Positions 19,294 through 27,797 of a DNA stretch of 60,899 nucleotides are shown one piece after another. Source of the DNA: Sulfobacillus sp. (GTDB taxonomy: Bacteria; Bacillota; Sulfobacillia; Sulfobacillales; Sulfobacillaceae); NCBI GenBank assembly GCA_027343695.1, contig DAHWKJ010000077.1, positions 1 through 60,899 of the forward strand, in the 5' to 3' direction. A program made the position numbers and the translations under genes. The notes under the pieces are model-generated. The model ran no database searches. It was not told the DNA's origin and worked only from the letters and a program-made list of their open reading frames with translations. Position 1 is the first letter of the stretch. Every line of letters starts with the position of its first letter.

Positions 19294-20573
19294 AAGAGAA
19301 TTGGTGGGAAGGACTAGAACGTGTCGGCATGCGTCCTGGGGTCGAGCGCATTGCGGCCTTATTGGCGCAACTGGGGGACCCGCAAACCCAGTATCCGATC
19401 ATTCACGTGGCGGGGACCAATGGTAAGGGTTCTACGGCATCACTAGTAACCTCTGCCTTGATATCTCAGGGATACCGCGTGGGGTTAACCATTTCGCCCG
19501 ATCTGGGGCAGATCAATGAGCGTGTGACGATAAACCAGGTTCCGATCCATCCGGATCTGTGGGACAGCTTGGGACACGAGATTGAAGCTGCGGGCGAGAT
19601 TTTAGATGATATTCCAACGTTTTTCGAGGCGGTTACGGCGTTGGCGTTCTTGGCGTTTGCACGACAGGAAGTGGATGTGGCTGTGGTCGAAGTGGGGCTC
19701 GGTGGGCGACTGGATGCCACCAATGTGATTCCACCTCCTATCGTGTCGATTATTACCCCCATAGCTTTCGATCACCAAGAGCGTCTGGGATCGACGATCA
19801 CCGCGATCGCTGCCGAAAAGGCCGGGATCCTCAAACCGGGAACGCGCCTGGTGCTTGCTAAACAGCCGTTTTTAGAAGCCGGTGAAGTGGTGCGGGAGCG
19901 TGCCGAAAGCCTTGGCATCTCGATGGTTGAACCCAGGGTGTTTGGGGCCGTTGACGGTCGTGGAGTATTCTGGAGCGATCCCGAGATGGGGGACGTGACG
20001 GTTCCTTTGCTCGGCGCCTACCAAGTGGAGAATGTTGCGACCGCGCGCGCAGCGATTGGCGTTTTACAAGAGTTGGGATGGATTTCGGATATCGCGCGGG
20101 TGAAAGATGCCTGGGCCGAGGCCCATTGGCCGGGTCGGTTTCAAGTTGTCGAGCGAGATCCTTTGTGGGTGATTGACGGGGCACATAACCCGCATGGCGT
20201 ATTGGGTCTCATCAATACCTTGCAGCGTCGGCCTTGGAATCAGTACCGATGGCACCTCATCTTTGGTGTACTCTCCGATAAGCCTGGGGCGCGGATGCTG
20301 GAAGCCCTCTTGCCTTATGTCGAGTCGGTGACATTGACTCAAGTGCCCTCTGAGCGCGGAGCCGATCCCGAGCCGCTCTGGGAACAATTCCAGGCCAGGA
20401 AACCGATCACTGTAATTCGTGATCCATGGGATGCGGTGCGCCGACTTCAGAGCACAGTGAGCCCGGGGGGAACGCAGGCGGTCTTGGTGTGCGGCTCGCT
20501 TTCGTTGCTGAGTTACCTCAATCAACGGCGCGCATTTATTCCTCTGACAGACTCTGTGGTCGAAAAAGCCTAG
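19290..20573 (+). CDS. folC: bifunctional folylpolyglutamate synthase / dihydrofolate synthase
   Basis: Mur-ligase family enzyme that adds glutamate to dihydropteroate and to folates. 427 residues. The P-loop GTNGKGST is near residue 43, followed by SPDLGQINERVTIN. A Mg-binding segment EVGLGGRLDATN and the C-terminal domain start DGAHNPHG are present. The GTG start overlaps the valS TGA (frame GTGA), giving coupling. valS-folC-maf-radC-mreB is the common Firmicute order. Confidence 0.96.
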   Translation: MKENWWEGLERVGMRPGVERIAALLAQLGDPQTQYPIIHVAGTNGKGSTASLVTSALISQGYRVGLTISPDLGQINERVTINQVPIHPDLWDSLGHEIEAAGEILDDIPTFFEAVTALAFLAFARQEVDVAVVEVGLGGRLDATNVIPPPIVSIITPIAFDHQERLGSTITAIAAEKAGILKPGTRLVLAKQPFLEAGEVVRERAESLGISMVEPRVFGAVDGRGVFWSDPEMGDVTVPLLGAYQVENVATARAAIGVLQELGWISDIARVKDAWAEAHWPGRFQVVERDPLWVIDGAHNPHGVLGLINTLQRRPWNQYRWHLIFGVLSDKPGARMLEALLPYVESVTLTQVPSERGADPEPLWEQFQARKPITVIRDPWDAVRRLQSTVSPGGTQAVLVCGSLSLLSYLNQRRAFIPLTDSVVEKA

Positions 20574-20711
20574 AATTTCCGGGGAATTTGTCCATTTGTG
20601 GAAGCTTTTCAACAATTGCCTCGAGATATGTCGGATGGTATGCTGAACAAGACCCCGCGTACACTGCGACGAAGAGCGATTTCGCCTTCTTACGTCAACT
20701 GGGAGGTTTCC

Positions 20712-20975
20712 ATGCGTAATCGCCACCAAGGGTTCGGTATTGCTCTATTGTATGTATTGATTGGAGCCATTGTGGGCTCTGTATTAGGTCAGTTGTTATC
20801 ACCGCTATGGCATCCCCTAGGCCGGGTGTTTTTTACGCTAGGGAGTGCAACCAGTGCCCCGACGACCTTGAATTTCGGAGTGGTCGGGATCCAATTAGGA
20901 CTGTGGTTAACCCTTAACCTCGGGGGGATCATTGGTCTGATTGGCGGATTTTACTGGTATCTAAGGCGAAAGTAG
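20712..20975 (+). CDS. small membrane protein, DUF4321-like
   Basis: 87 residues with two predicted membrane segments: residues about 9-30 (IALLYVLIGAIVGSVLGQLL) and about 60-82, ending in WYLRRK. ATG 20712 follows GGGAGG; an upstream in-frame extension is not counted. Function unknown. Proteins of this size and topology (DUF4321) lie between folC and maf in many Clostridia, and position is the main basis for the name. Confidence 0.7.
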   Translation: MRNRHQGFGIALLYVLIGAIVGSVLGQLLSPLWHPLGRVFFTLGSATSAPTTLNFGVVGIQLGLWLTLNLGGIIGLIGGFYWYLRRK

Positions 20976-20981
20976 GCTGAA

Positions 20982-21545
20982 ATGGGATCACTCGTACTCG
21001 CATCACAATCACCACGTCGGATTCAATTGTTGGAGACGATGGGTCTTCAATTCTTGGTCGATCCCGCAGAGATGGATGAAACGGCGCGGCCCCACGAGCG
21101 ACCCGACGCACTCGTGCGTCGATTGGCGGTCACTAAAGCCCTGATTGTCGGCCAGCGTCACGCGAATGCGTCAATCTTGGGTTCCGACACCATCGTGGCC
21201 AAAGGCCCCGGATTATTTGGTAAACCGCATACCCCTGAGTCCGCCGAAGACATGTTGCGTAAACTATCGGGAACACGTCACCAAGTCTATACCGGGGTGG
21301 CCCTGTGGAATCCTGAAGCGGGGAAAGGTTATGTGGAAGTGGCGGTGGCACACGTAACTTTTCGGGCGTTGTCAGCGTTGGAGATTTTGGAGTATGTGGC
21401 GAGTGGCGAACCATTGGATAAAGCCGGAGCCTATGCGATTCAGGGACAAGCTGGTAGTTGGGTGACGGCGTTCGAAGGCAATCTGGAAACGGTGATGGGA
21501 TTACCCACCGATGTGGTTCAAAAACTGTTGCGCCATGGTGTTTAG
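20982..21545 (+). CDS. maf: Maf-like nucleotide pyrophosphatase
   Basis: House-cleaning pyrophosphatase that hydrolyses non-canonical or excess nucleoside triphosphates (dTTP/UTP in the YhdE group); Maf is also linked to septum control in Bacillus. 187 residues. The signature LASQSPRRIQLL lies near the N-terminus. The ERPD segment, GSDTIVA, GKPHTPESAEDMLRKLSG and the DKAGAYAIQGQA motif are intact. It begins 6 bp after the DUF4321 gene. Confidence 0.95.
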   Translation: MGSLVLASQSPRRIQLLETMGLQFLVDPAEMDETARPHERPDALVRRLAVTKALIVGQRHANASILGSDTIVAKGPGLFGKPHTPESAEDMLRKLSGTRHQVYTGVALWNPEAGKGYVEVAVAHVTFRALSALEILEYVASGEPLDKAGAYAIQGQAGSWVTAFEGNLETVMGLPTDVVQKLLRHGV

Positions 21546-21571
21546 AATCGGGAGAGTTCGGTGATACGGCT

Positions 21572-22246
21572 TTGACGTATAAGGTGAAGGATTTACCGTC
21601 GGAGGAACGACCGCGAGAACGCCTGATGAAGCATGGCGCAAAAAGTCTGACGGACCGCGAGATCGTGGCGGTACTGTTGGGAACGGGTTCAATGGGGCAA
21701 TCCGTCTTAGAACTGGCCGGAGATCTGTTGGAAGATGGCTGGACCGGACTCTATCGCAAATCGGTTGACGAGTTGTTGCAAGTACGTGGACTAGGCATGG
21801 CCAAAGTTTCGTTGTTAGTGGCGGCCATGGAAATCGGGCATCGTCTGTCAAAACAACAGGTCGGAGGCATCATTGAAGGCCCGGAAGATGCCGCACTGCT
21901 GTTGGGAGACATGATAAGCTTGGCCCAGGAAGAATTTCGTGTGATTTTGCTCAATACCAAGGGCCGCGTGTTGGCTATCGATACCGTGTTCCGGGGCGGA
22001 CTGGATAGTGTGGAAGTATTTCCACGGGAAGTTTTTCAACGTGCCGTGTCTCGCCGGGCCGCATCAGTCATTGTGGCCCATAATCATCCAAGTGGAGACC
22101 CCACGCCGAGTCCCGAAGACCGTAAGTTAACCCGGCGTTTGGAAGAAGCCGGCGCTATAATGGGCATCGGGGTGCTCGACCATATTATAATAGGACGTTC
22201 GGGACACATCAGTTTACATCAAGGTCAGACGACCAAATTGACTTAA
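21572..22246 (+). CDS. radC: RadC-family JAB domain protein
   Basis: RadC/YeeS family, despite the name not proven in DNA repair. The frame runs into maf with no good start there. I chose TTG 21572 because homologues start close to the KVKDLPSEERPRERL segment; this gives 224 residues. An N-terminal helix-hairpin-helix (LLQVRGLGMAKVSLLVAA) is followed by a C-terminal JAMM metal-binding motif HNHPSGDPTPSPED. The start is uncertain because the nearest GGGAGAG is 15 bp away. Confidence 0.9.
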   Translation: MTYKVKDLPSEERPRERLMKHGAKSLTDREIVAVLLGTGSMGQSVLELAGDLLEDGWTGLYRKSVDELLQVRGLGMAKVSLLVAAMEIGHRLSKQQVGGIIEGPEDAALLLGDMISLAQEEFRVILLNTKGRVLAIDTVFRGGLDSVEVFPREVFQRAVSRRAASVIVAHNHPSGDPTPSPEDRKLTRRLEEAGAIMGIGVLDHIIIGRSGHISLHQGQTTKLT

Positions 22247-22263
22247 GGGGGACTTCTTAACCC

Positions 22264-23292
22264 ATGAAAAGCATGTTTGCGGCCTTCTCAAAAGACATGG
22301 GCATCGATCTCGGGACGGCCAACACCGTGGTCTTTGTCAAAGGTAAGGGAATCGTGTTACAAGAACCATCCGTCGTAGCTATTGATCAGATGACCGGAGA
22401 GATTATTGCGGTAGGTCAGGAAGCCAAGCAAATGGTAGGCCGCACACCGGGTAATATCCGCGCGGTGCGTCCGCTCAAGGATGGCGTGATTGCTGACTTC
22501 GATACGACTCAAGCTATGTTAAAGTATTTCATTAAAAAGGCGAGTAATAACAATAAACTGTTTCACCCACTCGTGGTGATCGGGGTTCCCTCCGGTGTCA
22601 CCGGGGTGGAAGAGCGCGCGGTCAAGGATGCCGCCACCCAGGCTGGGGCTCGAGAATGCCTCGTGGTTGAAGAACCGATGGCTGCAGCGATTGGGGCTGG
22701 ACTTCCCGTCAACGAACCAACAGGAAACATGATTGTGGACGTTGGGGGTGGTACCTGTGAGGTGGCTATTATCTCGTTAGATGGAATTGTCACCTCGAAG
22801 TCGATTCGGGTGGCCGGCGATGAAATGGACGAGGCGATCGTGAATCACATCAAGCGCACCTACAATATGATGATTGGTGAGCGCACGTCCGAAGAGGTTA
22901 AAATTACCATTGGATCCGCGTATCCTCCCGATCAAGAAGAGACGATGGATGTTCGGGGGCGCGATTTGGTAACGGGATTACCGAAGACATTGAAAGTAAA
23001 TTCCACGGAGATTCAACGGGCATTGTCGGAGACCGTGAACACCATTGTCGAAGCGATTAAGGCCACCTTAGAAAAATCGCCGCCAGAGCTTGCGGCCGAC
23101 ATCATGGATCGCGGCATTGTGATGACCGGTGGCGGATCTTTATTGCGAAACTTTGACAAGCTTGTGAGTTCCGAAACAGGCATGCCGGTGCATAAGGCCG
23201 AGGATCCGCTGTTGACGGTGGTGCGTGGTACGGGTATGGTGCTCGAGGACCACCGTCACCTAGACGCGTTGCGTCGTCGTAATCACCGATAA
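22264..23292 (+). CDS. mreB: rod shape-determining protein MreB
   Basis: Bacterial actin that forms membrane-associated filaments and directs lateral wall synthesis. 342 residues. The phosphate-1 loop is [10 protein letters not shown], phosphate-2 [12 protein letters not shown], and the adenosine motif [10 protein letters not shown]. The N-terminus [12 protein letters not shown] may be an amphipathic membrane anchor. First gene of mreBCD, 18 bp after radC. Confidence 0.98.
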   Translation: MKSMFAAFSKDMGIDLGTANTVVFVKGKGIVLQEPSVVAIDQMTGEIIAVGQEAKQMVGRTPGNIRAVRPLKDGVIADFDTTQAMLKYFIKKASNNNKLFHPLVVIGVPSGVTGVEERAVKDAATQAGARECLVVEEPMAAAIGAGLPVNEPTGNMIVDVGGGTCEVAIISLDGIVTSKSIRVAGDEMDEAIVNHIKRTYNMMIGERTSEEVKITIGSAYPPDQEETMDVRGRDLVTGLPKTLKVNSTEIQRALSETVNTIVEAIKATLEKSPPELAADIMDRGIVMTGGGSLLRNFDKLVSSETGMPVHKAEDPLLTVVRGTGMVLEDHRHLDALRRRNHR

Positions 23293-23322
23293 GGGAGTCG
23301 TTACTGCAGGGAGGGAAAGATC

Positions 23323-24192
23323 ATGGGCGGGTTTTGGTTTCGATGGCGTCGCCCGCTCATTACCATTTTGGCCGTGGCGGTTTTAGCGGTGTCTTTTAGC
23401 TATACCGCGCAGGTCCGCGGCCGTGTCGTGGCCTTGAGCAATCTGATGGCGACCGTAGTGTCTCCTGCGTCATCTAGTTTGACTTATATTGGGCAACAGG
23501 CTAACGTCGCGGTCAGCACCGTTGGACAACTTTTTACGTTGCAGCAACAAAACCGACAACTCAAGCAAAAATTACTGCTGTATCAGAGCATGAAGTTGGA
23601 GCTCTCGGAAGTTTTAGCGACCAATGGCAGACTCCGAGGTCTTTTAGGCTTGCAGCAACGGCTCGTTGGATGGAAATTAACGCCGGCGAGTATTATTGGA
23701 CGCAATCCGAATAATTGGTTCAGCACGGTGACGATCGACCGCGGTACCAGTTCAGGGATCCGGTCTGGAATGGCCGTGATTGTGCCGCAAGGAGTCGTGG
23801 GTCGTGTGATTGCGGCATCATCCTCTACGGCGACGGTGATGTTAATTTTGGATCCCAGTAGTGGCGTGGGTGCGATGGACACCCGTTCCCAGGCCGCTGG
23901 AGTCCTGTTGGGTCAAAACCCCATCACCGGTCAATTGAAATTTCAGTTGTTTTCCCATCGGCCTAACCTGGTGCCGGGTGACGCCATTGTGACGTCTGGG
24001 TTTAGCCAGTATTATCCCAAGGGCCTTTTATTAGGGCAGGTCACGGCGGTCGCTCACGTCCAGTTTGGACTGACCGAGGTGGCCACCGTTCAACCTTCGG
24101 TAGACTTTAACTCGCTGCAGACCGTGATGGTGGTCTTATCGCACCCAGAGGGCACCAGTGCCCCGCCGATTTATGGAGGGGGTCGTAGCTAA
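23323..24192 (+). CDS. mreC: rod shape-determining protein MreC
   Basis: Bitopic membrane protein linking MreB to extracellular wall synthases. 289 residues. One N-terminal helix (ITILAVAVLAVSFSYTA) and a coiled coil (about 60-100, QQQNRQLKQKLLLYQ) precede the beta-barrel MreC core with the GTSSGIRSGMAVI and PGDAIVTSG segments. The stop overlaps the mreD start by one base (TAATG). Confidence 0.96.
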   Translation: MGGFWFRWRRPLITILAVAVLAVSFSYTAQVRGRVVALSNLMATVVSPASSSLTYIGQQANVAVSTVGQLFTLQQQNRQLKQKLLLYQSMKLELSEVLATNGRLRGLLGLQQRLVGWKLTPASIIGRNPNNWFSTVTIDRGTSSGIRSGMAVIVPQGVVGRVIAASSSTATVMLILDPSSGVGAMDTRSQAAGVLLGQNPITGQLKFQLFSHRPNLVPGDAIVTSGFSQYYPKGLLLGQVTAVAHVQFGLTEVATVQPSVDFNSLQTVMVVLSHPEGTSAPPIYGGGRS

Positions 24193-24704
24193 TGTGGCAA
24201 TATCGACCGTTAACGTGGGTGCTGCTGTTTCTGTTTGGGATTTTGCTTCAGACGTCTTTGCTGCCTCAGATTTTCCCCATCGGGTATGTTCCTAATGTGG
24301 TATTGTCGGTGACCGTTTTAATTGCTCTCTATGAAACCCCGGGCCGCGGACTGGCCGCAGGGTTTATTGGGGGCATGATGCAAGATATCTGGGCCGGGCG
24401 GATGTTGGGTCTGGACGCCTTAACGTTTGCACTCTTGGGTTGGGCCGTTGGTTATGTGCAAACCAAAATCGCTCGCGACCCTGTTTTTGTGCCAGGATTG
24501 GTCGCCGGGCTCAGTCAGGTTGTGGTGGTTCCGTTCCAATGGCTCTTGCTCATCGTGGCGGGTTATCACCTCCCCTGGCTGAGTTTTGTAAAACCGCTTC
24601 CGGTCTGGATTCTATTTTCGATGTTTTTTACGCCGGGGTTGGGTGGCGTCCTGGGATTTCAATCCCGTCGGGAGTTGGATACAAGACGGATTATGAGCAT
24701 GTAG
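24192..24704 (+). CDS. mreD: rod shape-determining protein MreD
   Basis: Integral membrane protein of the elongasome. 170 residues, five to six hydrophobic segments. Typical sequences include PNVVLSVTVLIALYETPGRG and GFIGGMMQDIWAGRMLGLDA. It is coupled to mreC and followed by a terminator. No PBP2 (mrdA) gene follows, although that is the usual next gene in Clostridia. Confidence 0.93.
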   Translation: MWQYRPLTWVLLFLFGILLQTSLLPQIFPIGYVPNVVLSVTVLIALYETPGRGLAAGFIGGMMQDIWAGRMLGLDALTFALLGWAVGYVQTKIARDPVFVPGLVAGLSQVVVVPFQWLLLIVAGYHLPWLSFVKPLPVWILFSMFFTPGLGGVLGFQSRRELDTRRIMSM

Positions 24705-24726
24705 TGAGATGACAATAAGTCGAAAA

Positions 24727-24766
24727 CCGACCGGTAGAAGAAATACCGCGTCGGATTTTGCTTTCT
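24727..24766 (+). terminator. intrinsic terminator after mreD
   Basis: CCGACCGGTA (24727-24736) pairs with TACCG-C-GTCGG (24744-24754, one bulged C) around a GAAGAAA loop. ATTTTGCTTTCTT follows. It separates mreBCD from minCDE. Confidence 0.75.
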
Positions 24767-24812
24767 TATGGCGACTTTTGGTGCCAAAATCTTATGGGAT
24801 CATAGAAAGACT

Positions 24813-24841
24813 TTGCAGGAGTTCTGCGTTGTGCATAGAAT
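24813..24841 (+). promoter_or_regulatory. promoter of minCDE
   Basis: TTGCAG (24813-24818), 17-bp spacer, TAGAAT (24836-24841), 36 bp before the minC ATG. Confidence 0.65.
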
Positions 24842-24876
24842 CTGTTAGATGCTGACGTATAGGGGGGAGGCGTTTC

Positions 24877-25419
24877 ATGGCACGACAGTCCAAGGAGTCG
24901 ACAGGGTCTGACGAGCTCCTAGTGCCGTCAGAGTCTAAGCCCAGCAATAAACGGATGGGACGTCGTCCTGATTCCGGCGAACAGGAGAGCGGGCCTAAGC
25001 CGTTTGTAGAACGTCTGTTGGAGCGTAAGAGTGCTCGCGACTGGGAAGACGAAGCCTACCAAAACCCCACCCTGTTGATCCGGCGTACCTTGAGGTCCGG
25101 GCAACACGTCCGATTTCATGGTAATGTTGTGGTCTTAGGGGACGTCAATCCGGGCGCGGAAATTACCGCCGGTGGCGATATCGTGGTGATGGGGTGGATG
25201 CGTGGACTGGCCCATGCGGGTGCGGAGGGTAATGAGCATGCCATGGTCAGCGCGTTTCGCTTAAGCCCTACCCAACTCCGTATTGCGCACTATATCGGCA
25301 GAGCCCCGGACGCGGCTGATGCCGTGTTGCCGGAGACTCCTGAATTTGCCGAAGTGCGGGAGGGGCAACTGGTTATTGATCGATGGCAGCACAGTGTTTT
25401 AAGTAGTTTGGGACGATAA
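24877..25419 (+). CDS. minC: septum site-determining protein MinC, C-terminal domain only
   Basis: Division inhibitor that is delivered to the membrane by MinD. 180 residues instead of the usual 220-230. The C-terminal beta-helix domain is clear from residue about 65 (NPTLLIRRTLRSGQHVRFHG, VVLGDVNPGAEITAGGDIVV, MGWMRGLAHAGAEG). The first 60 or so residues are charged and low-complexity (SESKPSNKRMGRRPDSGEQ) and show no MinC N-domain, the part that binds and shears FtsZ. GGGGGGAGG precedes the ATG. First gene of minCDE. Confidence 0.9.
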   Translation: MARQSKESTGSDELLVPSESKPSNKRMGRRPDSGEQESGPKPFVERLLERKSARDWEDEAYQNPTLLIRRTLRSGQHVRFHGNVVVLGDVNPGAEITAGGDIVVMGWMRGLAHAGAEGNEHAMVSAFRLSPTQLRIAHYIGRAPDAADAVLPETPEFAEVREGQLVIDRWQHSVLSSLGR

Positions 25420-25435
25420 GGGGGAGCTTACGGTT

Positions 25436-26233
25436 ATGGGAGAAGCTATTGTGATCACATCCGGGAAAGGAGGGGTGGGAAAGACTACCACGACCGCAAA
25501 CATTGGGGCGGGATTGGCCAAGCAAGGGAAAAAAGTTGCGCTAATCGATGCGGATATAGGCCTTAGAAACCTGGATGTGGTGATGGGCCTCGAGAATCGC
25601 ATCGTGTACGATTTGGTCGATGTCGTCGAAGGCTTCGCCAAGTTAAAACACGCGTTAATCAAGGACAAGCGATTCGAAAACTTGTACCTTTTGCCCGCCG
25701 CGCAGACACGGGATAAGACCGCCGTGTCTCCAGAACAGATGCGGGATCTCGTCGGCCAAATGAAAGAAGAATTCGATTACGTGTTAATCGATTCGCCTGC
25801 CGGTATTGAACAGGGGTTTAAGAACGCAGTGGCGGGTGCTGATAAAGCCCTCGTGGTGGCTACCCCGGAAGTATCGTCAGTGCGTGATGCAGATCGGATT
25901 ATCGGACTATTAGAGGCCCAAGAGAAGCACCGACCATTCCTGATTATTAATCGAATTCGGGCAAGTATGGTTAAAAAGGGCGATATGATGGATATCGATG
26001 ATATGATCGAGATATTAGCCATTGAACTTCTAGGCGTCGTGCCCGAAGACGAGGCGATTGTGGTCTCGACAAACCGCGGGGAACCTGCGGTGCTGAACTT
26101 ACAGTCCAAAGCTGGTGAGGCTTATCGCAATATTGTACGCCGGCTGGAAGGCGAGGAAGTTCCGATGATGAAACTAGAGGATGAGAGCAGATTTATGTAT
26201 AAGCTTAGGAAGATGATGGGATTTAAAGGATGA
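25436..26233 (+). CDS. minD: septum site-determining ATPase MinD
   Basis: ParA-family ATPase that cycles on the membrane and recruits MinC. 265 residues. The deviant Walker A is SGKGGVGKTTTT, with the signature Lys near residue 11. Switch I is DADIGLRNLD and Walker B VLIDSPAG. The C-terminal amphipathic membrane-targeting helix (RFMYKLRKMMGF) is complete. The stop overlaps an alternative minE start. Confidence 0.98.
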   Translation: MGEAIVITSGKGGVGKTTTTANIGAGLAKQGKKVALIDADIGLRNLDVVMGLENRIVYDLVDVVEGFAKLKHALIKDKRFENLYLLPAAQTRDKTAVSPEQMRDLVGQMKEEFDYVLIDSPAGIEQGFKNAVAGADKALVVATPEVSSVRDADRIIGLLEAQEKHRPFLIINRIRASMVKKGDMMDIDDMIEILAIELLGVVPEDEAIVVSTNRGEPAVLNLQSKAGEAYRNIVRRLEGEEVPMMKLEDESRFMYKLRKMMGFKG

Positions 26234-26250
26234 GTCGAGGGGGGAAAGCC

Positions 26251-26517
26251 ATGTTCGATTTGTTCGCAAAAGTGTTCGGGCGCGATGATGCGAGCAAAGA
26301 GGTGGCTAAAGAGCGCCTACGCTTGGTACTCGTACATGATCGGGCTAGTTTGTCGCCACAAGCTTTGGAGGACCTCAAAAACGATTTGTTAAAGGTGATC
26401 TCCGAATATATGGATATTGATGACCAGGGGTTCCGGGTGGACTTTTCCCGGCATGACGATGCCATGGCATTGGTCGCCAACATTCCGATTCGGAGCGTCA
26501 AACGGAAATCCCTGTAA
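26251..26517 (+). CDS. minE: cell division topological specificity factor MinE
   Basis: Stimulates MinD ATPase and drives Min oscillation. An ATG at 26230 overlaps the minD stop, but ATG 26251 follows a strong GAGGGGGG and starts at the family's usual N-terminus (MFDLFAKVFG, the membrane-binding helix). 88 residues. The MinD-contact strand is ERLRLVLVHDRASLSP; the dimerisation domain follows. Its presence means a MinE-type oscillator, not a DivIVA-only system. Confidence 0.95.
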   Translation: MFDLFAKVFGRDDASKEVAKERLRLVLVHDRASLSPQALEDLKNDLLKVISEYMDIDDQGFRVDFSRHDDAMALVANIPIRSVKRKSL

Positions 26518-26530
26518 CCTAAGGGAGAAT

Positions 26531-26599
26531 CATGGTCTCGACCCAACCCAATTCTGCTAGTATACTAAACGGTATGACTAGGGGAGGGTCGAGACCGTG
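26531..26599 (+). promoter_or_regulatory. dyad that can mask the rodA start codon and Shine-Dalgarno
   Basis: GGTCTCGACCC (26534-26544) is the exact reverse complement of GGGTCGAGACC (26586-26596). Adding CAT (26531-26533) and GTG (26597-26599) extends the stem to 14 pairs with one T-G wobble. The 3' arm contains the end of the rodA Shine-Dalgarno (GGGGAGGG, 26581-26588) and its GTG. A -10-like TATACT (26561-26566) lies in the 41-nt loop. Readthrough RNA from minE could fold the lock; RNA started at that -10 could not. Confidence 0.6.
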
Positions 26600-27778
26600 A
26601 ATTCACGTCCGCTATGGCGACAACTCGATTATGTGACATTGGCATTGGTTTACCTGATTGCCATTGCGAGTCTGATTATCATTGATAGCTCTAGTGCATC
26701 GGCGGGGCTTTACTATATGCATCGCCAGATGATCTGGCTGATTTTGGGCAGTATCGCGATGGCGGTAATGGTTTGGATCCCCTATGAGAAGTTTCAAAAG
26801 CTTAGCCCTTACCTGTATTGGTTGTCGATCCTGCTTTTAGGTTTGGTGATTGTTCACGGCCAAACTCGATTGGGAGCCCAGCGCTGGATTGCGGTGGGGC
26901 CCTTTCAGTTGCAGCCATCGGAGTTTGCTAAGATTGCTGTCGTGATTACTTTAGCCACGCACTTGGCTAAAAAGCCCAGCCTCTCCCGGTGGCGGGATCT
27001 CATTTCCCCATTTCTTCATGTGGCACTACCCATGTTACTGATTTTGAAGCAACCTGATTTGGGAACCGCTCTCGTATTCGTTGCCATTATGGCAGGCATG
27101 TTGTTTATGGCCGGTGCGCCGGTTTGGAAGCTCATCTTGATCTTTCCCGGAGGTTTCGCGTTTGTCGTATTGTGGATCTACTTAGCCCTCACGGTGCATA
27201 GTGTTCACATTCCGTTGCCGATGCATCATTATCAACTGAATCGGTTGCTCATCTTTCTGCATCCCAATCAAGATCCTTTGGGAACTGGCTACAATGTGAT
27301 TCAATCTCGGATCGCGGTGGGGCTAGGCGGATTATGGGGACAGGGCCTCTTCGGTGCGCACGCCAACCAGCTGAGCTTCCTACCGGAAGCGTCCACAGAC
27401 TTTATCTTTGCGGTCATTGCTGAAGAACTCGGATTTGTCGGATCGATGTCGCTCATCTTTGTCTACCTGCTGCTCTTGGCGCGTGGCACTTACATTGCCA
27501 TTCAAGCCAAAGACCGTTTTGGCTTATTACTGGCCTCGGGTGTTGTCGCCATGTTTGCGTTCCATGTCTTCGAAAGCGCTGGAATGGTGTCGGGGATTAT
27601 GCCCGTCGCAGGCGTGCCGTTGCCGTTCATGAGCTACGGGGGATCCGCCTTTTTAGCGGATTCGGCTGGGGTGGGGATTTTGCTGAACGTGTACATGCGG
27701 CGGAAATTGGGGTCTTATTCACCTAAGGCGCAGACGGCTCCCGTGGTATACTCCAAGAAGGTTACATCGCAGCAATAG
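26597..27778 (+). CDS. rodA: SEDS-family peptidoglycan glycosyltransferase RodA
   Basis: Membrane glycosyltransferase of the elongasome. 393 residues with about ten transmembrane helices. Family marks: IIDSSSASAGLYYMHRQ, the QPSEFAKIA motif, LKQPDLGTALVF, the large loop with GTGYNVIQSRIAVG and GGLWGQGLFG, and VAGVPLPFMSYGGSA near the C-terminus. The start is GTG 26597 behind GGGGAGGG. A RodA rather than FtsW role is inferred from location after min/mre genes. No cognate PBP2 is encoded in the window. Confidence 0.93.
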   Translation: MNSRPLWRQLDYVTLALVYLIAIASLIIIDSSSASAGLYYMHRQMIWLILGSIAMAVMVWIPYEKFQKLSPYLYWLSILLLGLVIVHGQTRLGAQRWIAVGPFQLQPSEFAKIAVVITLATHLAKKPSLSRWRDLISPFLHVALPMLLILKQPDLGTALVFVAIMAGMLFMAGAPVWKLILIFPGGFAFVVLWIYLALTVHSVHIPLPMHHYQLNRLLIFLHPNQDPLGTGYNVIQSRIAVGLGGLWGQGLFGAHANQLSFLPEASTDFIFAVIAEELGFVGSMSLIFVYLLLLARGTYIAIQAKDRFGLLLASGVVAMFAFHVFESAGMVSGIMPVAGVPLPFMSYGGSAFLADSAGVGILLNVYMRRKLGSYSPKAQTAPVVYSKKVTSQQ

Positions 27779-27797
27779 GACGGGAGGATTTTAGGAC

